A stretch of 64,000 nt of DNA from Blastococcus tunisiensis. GTDB taxonomy: Bacteria > Actinomycetota > Actinomycetes > Mycobacteriales > Geodermatophilaceae. Numbering within the stretch: position 1 is the stretch's first letter; the number at the start of each line of letters is the position of its first letter. Positions 47,999-56,270 of the stretch are shown piece by piece. The notes beneath the pieces are model-generated. The model did no database searches and had not been told where the DNA came from. It saw nothing but the letters and a program-made list of their open reading frames with translations. The DNA is taken from contig NZ_FOND01000007.1 in assembly GCF_900112815.1 (NCBI RefSeq), forward strand, positions 124,001 through 188,000, given 5' to 3'. A program made the translations under genes and the position numbers.

Positions 47999-49509
47999 GC
48001 GGGGTCCGCTACGGCGACTACTCCCGTGACGCCGCGGGCTGGTTTCTGGGGATGTCCGGCGCCCAGCTGGCGCTGGTCACCGCTGCTGGGCTGCCCGCGC
48101 TGGTGGCGTTCAACGCCCAGGCGTGGTGGTTGCTGCTCGGGTGGCTGCCGGTATGGGCGCTGGTCGCGGCGCTGCTCCTGGTGCCGGTCGGCGGCCGTCC
48201 CGCTGCCCGATGGCTCACCGACCTGTGCCTGCACGCGATCGGAGCACTGATGGGCTGGACCACGTTCCGCTCGGCCGCCGCGTCAGGGGTGGCCGAGGAC
48301 CTGTCCCGGGCAGACCTGCCCGGGGTGCTGGCCGGAATCCGCAGCCACGACGGGCCGCCCTACGGGCAGCTGCTGGTCCGGCCGGTGATCGTGCAGGACC
48401 AGGCCGCCCGCACCTGGGCTGCGGTGGCCAGCATCCAGCATCCGGGGATCGGGCTGGCCGAGGCGCACGAGCGGGACCGGATGGGCGCTGGGCTTGCCGA
48501 GTTGTGCGAGATCGCCGCCCGCACCGAGCTGGTCGACGTCCTCGCGCTGCAGGTCCGCACCGTGCCCGACGACGGCGCCGAGCGCACCGCCTGGGAGCGC
48601 GCACATGTCCGGGCCGACGCCCCGGCGCTGCCGGGACAGGTCAATGCCCTGCTGGGACACGTCCTCACGCCGGCCGCGGTCCGCACCGAGGCCTTCCTCA
48701 CCGTGGTGGTCGGCGAGACCAGGATCGCGCGGGCGGCGAAGGAGTGCGGCGGGGGCGTGGACGGCCGCGCCCTCGTCCTGCACGGGGTGATGGCAGAGGT
48801 GGAAGGCGCGCTGCGCGGTCCGGTCGGTTGCACGCGCGTCGCCTGGCTGGACTCAGCCGGTTTGGCCGTCGCGGTGCGCACCGGATTCGCCCCCGGGGAC
48901 CGCGGGCAGCTCAGCGCCGCCGACCTGGCCGCCGCCGATGATGAACGCATCGCCACCGGGGTGCCGATGGCTGCCGCCGGGCCCACGCAGGCCCGGGCGG
49001 AGGTGCGGCACTACGTCCACGACGCGTGGACGTCGGTCACCGACACGATCCTGCTGCCCGACCAGGGCGCCGTGCTCGGGGCTCTGGCGCCGGTGCTGGT
49101 GCCGACCACGGCGGGGGAGCGGCGCAGCGTCACCGTCTTCATGTGCCCGCTGCCGCTGGCGAAGGCCACCCGGCTGGTCGGCCGCGAGGAGATGAGTGCC
49201 ACCACCGGCAACGAGCTGAAGGCCCGGATGGGTTTCCGGCAGCGTGCCCGGGCCCGGCGGGACACCGCCCGCATCGGCGCCGCGGACGAGAAGCTGGCGG
49301 CCGGGCGGGCGCTGGTCCGCCCGGCAGTCGCGGCCTGCGTCACCGTCCCGTCCAGCTGGCCGGTGGCCGAGCACGGCCGCCGGCTCGCGGCCTCCATTCG
49401 GGCCGCCGGTTATGTGCCGCTGCGCCTGGACCTGGCCCAGGATTCGGGGTTCGCCGCCGCCGCCATTCCGCTCGGGATCGGCCTGCCACCCCGGCGGGGA
49501 CGACGATGA
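47995..49509 (+). CDS. SCO6880-family conjugation protein
   Basis: A 504-residue protein (TTG 47995, overlapping the stop before it). Two adjoining spans sit near the N-terminus (LALVTAAGLPALVAFNAQAW, LLLGWLPVWALVAALLLVPV), then a large soluble part: VLAGIRSHDGPPYGQLLVRP, AVASIQHPGIGLAEAHERDR, TEAFLTVVVGETRIARAAKE, RRSVTVFMCPLPLAKATRLV. This fits the actinobacterial SCO6880 family, which replaces the N-terminal part of VirB4 and the PrgI-like protein and is found just before the ATPase gene, as here. Exact role in the channel is unknown. Confidence 0.75.
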   Translation: MSGVRYGDYSRDAAGWFLGMSGAQLALVTAAGLPALVAFNAQAWWLLLGWLPVWALVAALLLVPVGGRPAARWLTDLCLHAIGALMGWTTFRSAAASGVAEDLSRADLPGVLAGIRSHDGPPYGQLLVRPVIVQDQAARTWAAVASIQHPGIGLAEAHERDRMGAGLAELCEIAARTELVDVLALQVRTVPDDGAERTAWERAHVRADAPALPGQVNALLGHVLTPAAVRTEAFLTVVVGETRIARAAKECGGGVDGRALVLHGVMAEVEGALRGPVGCTRVAWLDSAGLAVAVRTGFAPGDRGQLSAADLAAADDERIATGVPMAAAGPTQARAEVRHYVHDAWTSVTDTILLPDQGAVLGALAPVLVPTTAGERRSVTVFMCPLPLAKATRLVGREEMSATTGNELKARMGFRQRARARRDTARIGAADEKLAAGRALVRPAVAACVTVPSSWPVAEHGRRLAASIRAAGYVPLRLDLAQDSGFAAAAIPLGIGLPPRRGRR

Positions 49510-51005
49510 CCGGGTTCGGGCGCCGTCCGGTGCGCCGCGGCCGTGACATCCCGGTGTTGCTCGGCGATTTCGGCCACGACCTTCCGATCCGTGCCGCTGC
49601 ACCGGCCGCACGGCCGGAACCGGATCCGTTCAGCCGGCTGGTGTCCCGCCGCGGCCCGGCCGCCCCTGGCCGCGCGGCGGCGCTGGCCCCGCTGTCGGTG
49701 TGGCGGATGACGTCGGAGCAGACGCCGGTGGTGTGGCCGCTGATCGCCGCCAGCGGGCTGCCGCCCACCGGCGCCCAGATCGGCATCGACCTGCTCTCGG
49801 GCGGGGCGTTCTACTGCGACCCGATCGGCTGGGTCACCGACGACGACATCCCCGTGACCAACCCCAACGTCGTCGTCTTCGGCAAACCGGGGCGCGGCAA
49901 GTCGGCGACGGTCAAGGCCTTCGCGCTGCGGATGCTGGCCTACGGCTACCGCGCCCTGATCCTGGGCGATACCAAGGACGAGTACGAGCCGCTGTGTCGG
50001 GCGCTCGGCGTGGAGCCGTTCGTCGTCGGGCACGGCCTGCCCGCTCGGGTCAATCCGCTGGCGTTCGGCCCGCTCGGGCACAACTGGGCGAGCCTGGCCG
50101 CCGCCGAGGCCCGGCGTCGTGAGGCGATCATGTTCGCGCGCTGGATCGTGCTGATCCGCGGGTTGGTCGGCTCTCAGCACGTGCCTTTCGGCCCGGTGGA
50201 GGAGACCGCGGTGGGGGAGGCGTTGCGGATCCTCACCGGCTACCGGAGCGGCGCCACCCGGCTGACCGAGGTGACCATCCCGCAACTGTGGGCCGCACTG
50301 GACGAGCCGACCGGCCAACTGGTCGCGATCTGCCGCTACGCCGATCGTCGGCACTTCCTGGACGCGACCCGCACGCTGCGTGACGCGCTCGGTTCCCTGG
50401 TCAAGGGCTCCCTGGCTGGGCTGTTCGACGACCACACCACCATCGACGTCGATTGGCGGGCACCGATCCAGTCGCTGTCGCTGTCCCGCCTCGAGCCGCT
50501 CGGCGACCAGGCTGTCGGTATCGCGCTGACCTGCCTGAACTCCTGGGGGCAGGCCATGCGGGAGATCGCCGATCCCGGCGACCTCCGGATCGTGATCCGC
50601 GACGAGACCTGGCGGCAGATGCGGCTGGGCGCCGAGGCGATGAAGAGCCTGGATGCGAACCTGCGGCTGTCGCGCCGCGACGCCGACGTGCAGATCCTGC
50701 TCGCCCACAAGCCCTCGGACATGCTCACCGCCGGTGACGCCACCTCCCAGGCGGTGGCCATCGCCCGTGACCTGCTGCACCTGTGCGACTGCAAGGTCCT
50801 GCACGGGCAGGACCAGGCCGTCGCTGACGAGCTCGGCACCCTGCTGGGTCTGGCTCCTCTTGCGCAGCAGGTGGTCACCGGTTGGGCGAATGCCGGCAAG
50901 GGCCGGGCGCTGTGGCTGGTCGGCGACCGGGCGTTCCAGGTGCAGACGGTGCTCACCGAACCGGAACTGCGGTTGACCTACACCAACGACGCCCTCAAAG
51001 GGTGA
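49506..51005 (+). CDS. VirB4/TraC-like secretion ATPase
   Basis: A 499-residue ATPase (ATG 49506). Walker A: PNVVVFGKPGRGKSATVKAF (about residue 123). Then ALILGDTKDEYEPLCRALGV, the beta strand after the P-loop typical of HerA/VirB4 proteins, and Walker B: DLRIVIRDETWRQMRLGAEA. Arg-rich helix and sensor region: DADVQILLAHKPSDMLTAGD. Such ATPases power the assembly of the type IV channel. It is shorter than VirB4 because the N-terminal part is split off into the SCO6880-like protein. Strongly supported by context. Confidence 0.87.
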   Translation: MTGFGRRPVRRGRDIPVLLGDFGHDLPIRAAAPAARPEPDPFSRLVSRRGPAAPGRAAALAPLSVWRMTSEQTPVVWPLIAASGLPPTGAQIGIDLLSGGAFYCDPIGWVTDDDIPVTNPNVVVFGKPGRGKSATVKAFALRMLAYGYRALILGDTKDEYEPLCRALGVEPFVVGHGLPARVNPLAFGPLGHNWASLAAAEARRREAIMFARWIVLIRGLVGSQHVPFGPVEETAVGEALRILTGYRSGATRLTEVTIPQLWAALDEPTGQLVAICRYADRRHFLDATRTLRDALGSLVKGSLAGLFDDHTTIDVDWRAPIQSLSLSRLEPLGDQAVGIALTCLNSWGQAMREIADPGDLRIVIRDETWRQMRLGAEAMKSLDANLRLSRRDADVQILLAHKPSDMLTAGDATSQAVAIARDLLHLCDCKVLHGQDQAVADELGTLLGLAPLAQQVVTGWANAGKGRALWLVGDRAFQVQTVLTEPELRLTYTNDALKG

Positions 51006-51009
51006 CGGC

Positions 51010-52197
51010 ATGGCGGGTGGAGGTGTTGCTGAGCGGTGGGTGCGACGGCGGACCCGGTTGTGGCTGTGGAAAGTCGCCGCCCCGGTGGCCATTCCGGTGA
51101 TGGCCGCGGTGACGCTGCTGATTGTCCCGTTGGCCGTCATCGCCGGCGCGGAGGCCGACACCGCGGCCGGCCCAGGGCTCCGTTGCTCGGCCGGTGGCAC
51201 CGGCGCCACCGTCGCCGGCATCGACCTGGACGCGGTCCAGATGGGGCAGGCGCAGACCATCGCCGACGTCGCCGCCACCCTCGGATTGGGCCCGTACGCG
51301 GCCACCGTGGCCCTGGCCACCGCCTACCAGGAGTCGCGGATCCGGATGCTGGCCAACGACGGCAGCAGCCCGGAACTGACCCGCGAGCAGGCGGCGGTCA
51401 CCGCGACCAGCCTTCAGTATCCGCACGACGGGCTGGGTTCGGACCACGACAGCGTCAACGCCTTCCAGCAGCGCTGGATCGCCGGGTGGGGCACCGTCGC
51501 GCAACTGATGGACCCGGTGTACGCCGCCGAGGCCTTTTACGCCCGACTCATCGCCGTGCCGAACTGGCAGACCATTCCCCTCACTCAGGCCGCCCAGGCC
51601 GTGCAGGTATCGGCCTACGGCGACGCCTACGCCCGCTGGGCGCCCTTCGCCACCGAACTGACCGCCATGCTGTGGCCGGCCGCCGAGGCCACCGCGGCAG
51701 ACCTCGGGGGACCCTCCGGCGGGGTCTGCCCCGGACTCGTGGTGCCGGCCGGGAGCTGGACCCGGCCGACCGGCGGGCTCCTCACCTCCGGCTTTGGACC
51801 CCGCTGGGGCGCGCTGCACGCCGGGGTGGACATCGCCGGGCCCCGCGACGCACCCGTCTACGCCGCCGCCGAGGGCACCGTGACCACGGCCGCGTGCACC
51901 AGCGCCTTCTGCGACCGGGACGGCGGGCTGGACGTGTCCGGCTACGGCAACCTCGTCGAGATCGACCACGGCGCCGGCGTGGCCACCCGCTACGGGCACC
52001 TGTCCCGCTACACCGTCACCGCCGGCCAGCCGGTCGCAGCCGGGGCGTTGATCGGGTATCAGGGCTCGACCGGCAACAGCACCGGCGTGCACCTGCACTA
52101 CGAGACCCGCCTCGACGGCGTCCCGGTCGATCCGGTGCCGTTCATGGCCGACCGCGGCGTCGACCTGGCCGCCGATCCCGGCGGGCGGCGACGGTGA
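51010..52197 (+). CDS. Cell-wall hydrolase: lysozyme-like domain plus M23 peptidase
   Basis: A 395-residue protein (ATG 51010). One N-terminal span (VAIPVMAAVTLLIVPLAVIA) is followed by a transglycosylase-like domain (TVALATAYQESRIRMLANDG, with a likely catalytic Glu; DSVNAFQQRWIAGWGTVAQL). From about residue 255 there is an M23/LytM endopeptidase (LTSGFGPRWGALHAGVDIAG, with H and D zinc ligands; STGVHLHYETRLDGVPVDPV, with HxH). It opens the peptidoglycan for the conjugation channel, as VirB1 does. Five bases after the ATPase gene. Confidence 0.88.
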   Translation: MAGGGVAERWVRRRTRLWLWKVAAPVAIPVMAAVTLLIVPLAVIAGAEADTAAGPGLRCSAGGTGATVAGIDLDAVQMGQAQTIADVAATLGLGPYAATVALATAYQESRIRMLANDGSSPELTREQAAVTATSLQYPHDGLGSDHDSVNAFQQRWIAGWGTVAQLMDPVYAAEAFYARLIAVPNWQTIPLTQAAQAVQVSAYGDAYARWAPFATELTAMLWPAAEATAADLGGPSGGVCPGLVVPAGSWTRPTGGLLTSGFGPRWGALHAGVDIAGPRDAPVYAAAEGTVTTAACTSAFCDRDGGLDVSGYGNLVEIDHGAGVATRYGHLSRYTVTAGQPVAAGALIGYQGSTGNSTGVHLHYETRLDGVPVDPVPFMADRGVDLAADPGGRRR

Positions 52198-54134
52198 CCG
52201 CCGGGGCGCGGCCGCGGGCCGATGTCGGCCCCTGGAGCTGGGAGATCCCGGCTGCCGTCGCGATGGTCTGGCTGATGGGGGCTGCGCTGCTGCTGCCCGC
52301 CGCCCGCGGTACCGCGGCGGCTGTGTTCGGCGGTGGCTGGGTGTGGCCGGCCGGGTCGGGGGCGCTGCTGGCCTCGATCGGCGGACTGCTGTCCGGGGAC
52401 ACCGCCGCCGGCCTGGACGCCGTCCAGGTCCTGCTGCTGCCCGGGGCGGCTGTCGTGTACGGCGTGATCGGTGCCGTGCTGATGATCTTCATCGCGGCCA
52501 CTGGCGGAGCCTGGCTGGTGTGCAAGCGTCTGGGTGTCGGGGCGGGGACGGGGATGGCCACTCGATCCGAGGCCCAGACGGTTCTCGGACTTTCCCGGCT
52601 GCGCGGGGTGGCCGCGCTCATCCGGCCCGACCTGCACACCGACCCCGTCAGGTGGCGCAGCCGTCGGCGGGGTGCGGGTTTCGCTCCGGCGGCGGTCGGC
52701 TGGCGCCTGGGCCGCTCGGCCACCCCCCAGGGGGTGGAGTTGTGGGTGCCCTACGACCGGACCACCGGCGTGTATGGGCCGCAGGGTTCCGGCAAGACGC
52801 TGGACCTGCTGGTCCCGGCCCTGCTGGGCGCCCCGGGCGCGGCGCTGGTGACCTTGACCAAGGCCGAGGACCTGTTGCTCACCCTCGACGCCCGTGCCGA
52901 AGGTGGTCGCCCGGTTGCGGTGCTGGACCCGTTCGGGACCGTTCCCGGGGTGCGGGAGCTGGTGTGGGATCCGGTCGCCGGCTGCGTCGATTCTATGGTC
53001 GCCGAGCGCCGGGCCAAGGCCTTCGCCGCCGGTACCGTCGCCGGCGCGGTCAGCGGGGGTAGCGGAGACTCCGCGGCCCGGTTCTACGCCTTCGAGGCGG
53101 CCAAGGTGCTGCAGGCCTATCTTCACGCCGCGGCGCTCACCGGCCGGACGGTCGAGCACGTGCTCGAGTGGGCGGCGCATCCGCAGGCGGCCACCGAACC
53201 TGAAGACATCCTGCGCGGTCATCCGCACGCCGCACCGTTCTGGGACGGTCTGCTGCACGGTGCGCTGCACGGCGATCACCGCACCGCCGGGAACACGATC
53301 ACCACCGTCCAGCAGGCGCTGAGCCTGTTCTTCCAGGCCGACATCCGCCGCCGCTGCGTGCCCGGACCGGGTCGGCCGGCCACCGACATCGCCGCGGTGA
53401 TCGCCGCCGGTGGCACCCTGTACCTGCTCGGCCGCGACGACCCGTATGCCTCGGCCTCGCCGCTGATGACCGCCCTGGCCGAGCACGTCCTGGACACCGC
53501 CCTGGCGCTGGCCGGCGCCAGGGCGCATGGCCGGTTGTGCCCGTCGCTGCTGGCCTGCCTCGACGAGCTGCCCTCCACCGCGCCGCTGCCCACGTTGCGC
53601 ACCCGGATGGCCAACGACCGGGCGCTGGGGATCAGCTTCGTCTACGCGGCCCAGACCTGGCGGCAGCTGGTGATCATCTACGGCGAGGACGAGGCGCGCG
53701 CCCTCTTCGGCCTGACCAACAGCATCGTCGTGTTCGGCGGCGGCAAGGACGGCGACTTCCACCGCGAGCTCTCCGACCTGCTCGGCGTCACCCGGGTGCG
53801 GCGCACCTCCTACACCTATGGCCGCGGCGGTTGGGGCCGCTCCACCCACGGCGAGGACGTCCCGGTGCTGCGCCCCGAGGAGATCCGCGGGCTCCCGCCC
53901 GGCCGGGCACTTGTCGTCGCCGAGAACGCCCCGCCGCTGATCGCGGCGTTGTCCCGCGCCATCACCGGCGAGAACGGCCGCGCGCTGCTGGCCGCCCAGG
54001 CCGCCGCCCGGGACCGGGCCGCCGCCGCCCGCAGCACCGCCCCGAGCCTGGCCGACCGGACCAGCCACGCACACGATGCCGCCGCCCGTGTCGGACTCGG
54101 CCCGACCTTCCCGGAGACTCGCGATGACTGCTGA
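52194..54134 (+). CDS. VirD4/TraG-type coupling ATPase
   Basis: A 646-residue protein (GTG 52194). Two N-terminal spans (AAVAMVWLMGAALLLPAARG, VVYGVIGAVLMIFIAATGGA) then the TraG/VirD4 ATPase: TGVYGPQGSGKTLDLLVPAL (Walker A), AALVTLTKAEDLLLTLDARA, PVAVLDPFGTVPGVRELVWD, and LLACLDELPSTAPLPTLRTR (Walker B). Then ISFVYAAQTWRQLVIIYGED and LFGLTNSIVVFGGGKDGDFH, both conserved in coupling proteins. It docks the DNA-relaxase complex on the channel. The C-terminus is variable and Ala-rich. Overlaps the genes on both sides. Confidence 0.9.
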   Translation: MTAGARPRADVGPWSWEIPAAVAMVWLMGAALLLPAARGTAAAVFGGGWVWPAGSGALLASIGGLLSGDTAAGLDAVQVLLLPGAAVVYGVIGAVLMIFIAATGGAWLVCKRLGVGAGTGMATRSEAQTVLGLSRLRGVAALIRPDLHTDPVRWRSRRRGAGFAPAAVGWRLGRSATPQGVELWVPYDRTTGVYGPQGSGKTLDLLVPALLGAPGAALVTLTKAEDLLLTLDARAEGGRPVAVLDPFGTVPGVRELVWDPVAGCVDSMVAERRAKAFAAGTVAGAVSGGSGDSAARFYAFEAAKVLQAYLHAAALTGRTVEHVLEWAAHPQAATEPEDILRGHPHAAPFWDGLLHGALHGDHRTAGNTITTVQQALSLFFQADIRRRCVPGPGRPATDIAAVIAAGGTLYLLGRDDPYASASPLMTALAEHVLDTALALAGARAHGRLCPSLLACLDELPSTAPLPTLRTRMANDRALGISFVYAAQTWRQLVIIYGEDEARALFGLTNSIVVFGGGKDGDFHRELSDLLGVTRVRRTSYTYGRGGWGRSTHGEDVPVLRPEEIRGLPPGRALVVAENAPPLIAALSRAITGENGRALLAAQAAARDRAAAARSTAPSLADRTSHAHDAAARVGLGPTFPETRDDC

Positions 54135-54747
54135 CCTGGTGCGGGTGTTTCCGCCCCCGCCGCGGTGGGTCCGCCACGCCCTCGAGCAGTCGGCCACCCC
54201 GGGTTGGGCCGAACGCGCCCGGGACACCGTGCGCATACCGGGCCGGCCGTGGGATCCCGCCGGCTGCTCGGCCCAGCTGCGCGGGCAGCTCTGGCCGTGG
54301 CTGGACGACGTCGCTGCCTGGATCAACCACGAGTACGGCTGGCAGACCGCCCATGTCGTCCCGTCCTGCTGGCCCCGGCACCCCCACCTGGTCCACGAGC
54401 TGGCGGTGCTGGCCTGTCTGCGCGCCGCGGCCGCCGAGGCGCCCGGTCCGCAGCCGCTGGAGGACTGGCACCGCTACGCCCTGCCGGGCTTCCTGGCGCG
54501 GATGACCGACCGGCTCGGGATCGGCTGCCCACCGGGCCGGCACACCGACTGGCCGGCCCGCTCCAGACACACCGAATACGCCAGTCCGGATGCCGCGGAC
54601 GCCCGCAGCCAGCTGTTCGAGGCCGACGCCGGCGCATCCGGCTCGACGCCGACGCCGCGGCCGGCCCACCCGGACGCCGTCGCCCACGGCGGGCACCGCC
54701 GGGACCGGCCGGCGTTCTCCGATCCCGACGAGGAAGGAGCCTCCTGA
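54124..54747 (+). CDS. DUF4913-like protein
   Basis: A 207-residue protein (ATG 54124, overlapping the coupling protein). The core QLWPWLDDVAAWINHEYGWQ, then VPSCWPRHPHLVHELAVLAC and EDWHRYALPGFLARMTDRLG resembles DUF4913, a small domain found in actinobacterial plasmids and ICEs next to traG-type genes. The conserved C-W-P-H pattern could bind a metal. The C-terminal 60 residues are disordered. Function unknown, but it belongs to the transfer operon by overlap. Confidence 0.6.
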   Translation: MTADLVRVFPPPPRWVRHALEQSATPGWAERARDTVRIPGRPWDPAGCSAQLRGQLWPWLDDVAAWINHEYGWQTAHVVPSCWPRHPHLVHELAVLACLRAAAAEAPGPQPLEDWHRYALPGFLARMTDRLGIGCPPGRHTDWPARSRHTEYASPDAADARSQLFEADAGASGSTPTPRPAHPDAVAHGGHRRDRPAFSDPDEEGAS

Positions 54748-55301
54748 TGAGCAGCGCCCACCGAGAGCCTGCCGGTGACGGCGAGTGGGTCACCCTGATC
54801 GACGGTATCCAGTGCCCGCACCGCTGGCTGATCGAGCACACCCCACAGCTGTACGCCGCATGGCGGGACGCCGACACCCCGGAGTACCGGCGCACCGTCG
54901 CCGCCCGGATTCTGCGACTGGCGGCCTACGCCGAGAGCGAGCCACCACCGGAAGTCGAGCTGCCGGACGCGCGGGCGTGGCAGGCCGCCGCCGAGCGGAT
55001 TGACCGGCGGCTGACCGAGGGCCCGGACTGGCCGCCGCTGGCTTCCGCGCTCGCCCGAGCCGCCGCCACCGGCTACGACGTCGCGGCCCGCCTCCCCGTG
55101 CTGGCCGCGATTTCCCCCCTGCCCGAGCGGCATCCGGCCCGCGAGCTGCACTGGCGGCTGCTCGATAACTGCCCGGCCGCCGCCGGACCACTGCCTCCGA
55201 CCGAGCCGAGCACCGGCGGGCCGGCACCGGTCGGCCCTCCGCTCGTCCTGCCGCCCGCCACCGGACCCGGCGGCGATCGCGCCGCTGGCCCAGACCGCTG
55301 A
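54747..55301 (+). CDS. Hypothetical transfer protein resembling a relaxase C-terminal domain
   Basis: A 184-residue protein (ATG 54747, one-base overlap). After QCPHRWLIEHTPQLYAAWRD comes a helical part: WQAAAERIDRRLTEGPDWPP, LARAAATGYDVAARLPVLAA, SPLPERHPARELHWRLLDNC. The latter recalls, in my judgement, the extreme C-terminal region of actinobacterial MobF-type relaxases, though no relaxase domain (HUH or Tyr motif) is present in this gene or its neighbours. A free-standing accessory piece or a split relaxase tail are both possible. Low certainty on function, good on coding. Confidence 0.6.
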   Translation: MSSAHREPAGDGEWVTLIDGIQCPHRWLIEHTPQLYAAWRDADTPEYRRTVAARILRLAAYAESEPPPEVELPDARAWQAAAERIDRRLTEGPDWPPLASALARAAATGYDVAARLPVLAAISPLPERHPARELHWRLLDNCPAAAGPLPPTEPSTGGPAPVGPPLVLPPATGPGGDRAAGPDR

Positions 55302-55360
55302 GGACTCACCGAACAACCCGAGCCGATCCCGGCCGGGTCCACCCGAAGAAGGAGCGCCCC

Positions 55361-55759
55361 ATGTCCGGCGAAACCACCACCACCGTCGTCGGCAACCTCA
55401 CCGACGACCCCGAGCTCCACCACACCCCCGTCGGGCCCGTCGTCAGCTTCACCGTGGCCACCGCCGCCCGCGTTCTGGACCGGGCCTCGGGGGAGTGGAA
55501 GGACGGCGACCCGTTGTTCCTGCGCTGCTCGCTGTGGCACACCCCGGCCGAACACGCCGCCGCCTCGCTGCATCGGGGGGCCCGGGTGATCGTCACCGGC
55601 CGGCTCCGCCAACGCTCCTTCGAGACTCCAGGAGGGGAGAAGCGGACCGTCATCGAGCTGGCCGCCGACGAGGTCGGCGCCTCTCTGCGTTTCGCACCGA
55701 CGAGAGTCCGACTTCCGCTGCGGGATGCCTCGGACGGCGTTACTCCGGCGTCGGCATGA
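55361..55759 (+). CDS. ssb: Single-stranded DNA-binding protein (short)
   Basis: A 132-residue protein (ATG 55361, AAGGAGCG upstream). TTTVVGNLTDDPELHHTPVG, VVSFTVATAARVLDR and DPLFLRCSLWHTPAEHAAAS, then RGARVIVTGRLRQRSFETPG are the OB-fold of bacterial SSB. The usual acidic C-terminal tip (DDDIPF) is missing; it ends SDGVTPASA. That fits plasmid- or ICE-borne SSBs, which coat the transferred strand. It is a likely second ssb, separate from the chromosomal housekeeping copy. Confidence 0.87.
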   Translation: MSGETTTTVVGNLTDDPELHHTPVGPVVSFTVATAARVLDRASGEWKDGDPLFLRCSLWHTPAEHAAASLHRGARVIVTGRLRQRSFETPGGEKRTVIELAADEVGASLRFAPTRVRLPLRDASDGVTPASA

Positions 55760-55959
55760 CCACGCTCCGCGGCGGCGCCATCCTCGGTTCCCACTGGTGG
55801 CCGGAGCGCAACCTGCCGCCTCCCAGGGGATCGCGGCCGCTGCCGCGTGTCCACAGCACAGCGGCTGTCCACTGATCCGTTCCGAGCCACGGGATCTCCG
55901 GCTCACGACGGCAGAGTCGAGAGTGCACCCGGCCGCGCAATCCGAAGGGATGTCTCCAC

Positions 55960-56268
55960 ATGACGGAGGTTGCACCGACCGCCCCGGCAATCGCGATCCT
56001 CAGCCGGGCCGCGTCGCTCCTCGACTCGGTTGGCGCCGACCGGACCCAGGTCGACGCCGAGGTCGCCCTGAAGTGTCTGCTCGCTGCCGCCCTGCTGGAA
56101 TCCGCCGGCGGGCGGGCGGCCCGCGTCCCGCTCCTGCACGGCGACCCGCGAACCACGATCCGGGCCGCCATGACCGCCCTGTCGGAGCTGGACGAAGCGG
56201 TGTTCAGCAGGGAACCGGTGCTCGGCGCGGCCCGCGCCGCTCGCCGGGCACTGAGATTGCTCGACTGA
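55960..56268 (+). CDS. Small helical hypothetical protein
   Basis: A 102-residue protein (ATG 55960). Entirely helical in appearance: PAIAILSRAASLLDSVGADR, DAEVALKCLLAAALLESAGG, TTIRAAMTALSELDEAVFSR. No family recognised and no motif seen. It sits two bases ahead of the larger helical protein and probably works with it. Confidence 0.55.
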   Translation: MTEVAPTAPAIAILSRAASLLDSVGADRTQVDAEVALKCLLAAALLESAGGRAARVPLLHGDPRTTIRAAMTALSELDEAVFSREPVLGAARAARRALRLLD

Positions 56269-56270
56269 CG

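Noticed and set aside
51036-52193. Upstream extension of the coupling-protein frame across the wall-hydrolase gene
   Set aside because: The part before 52194 is an Arg-rich out-of-frame reading of the M23 protein; the real start overlaps that gene's stop.
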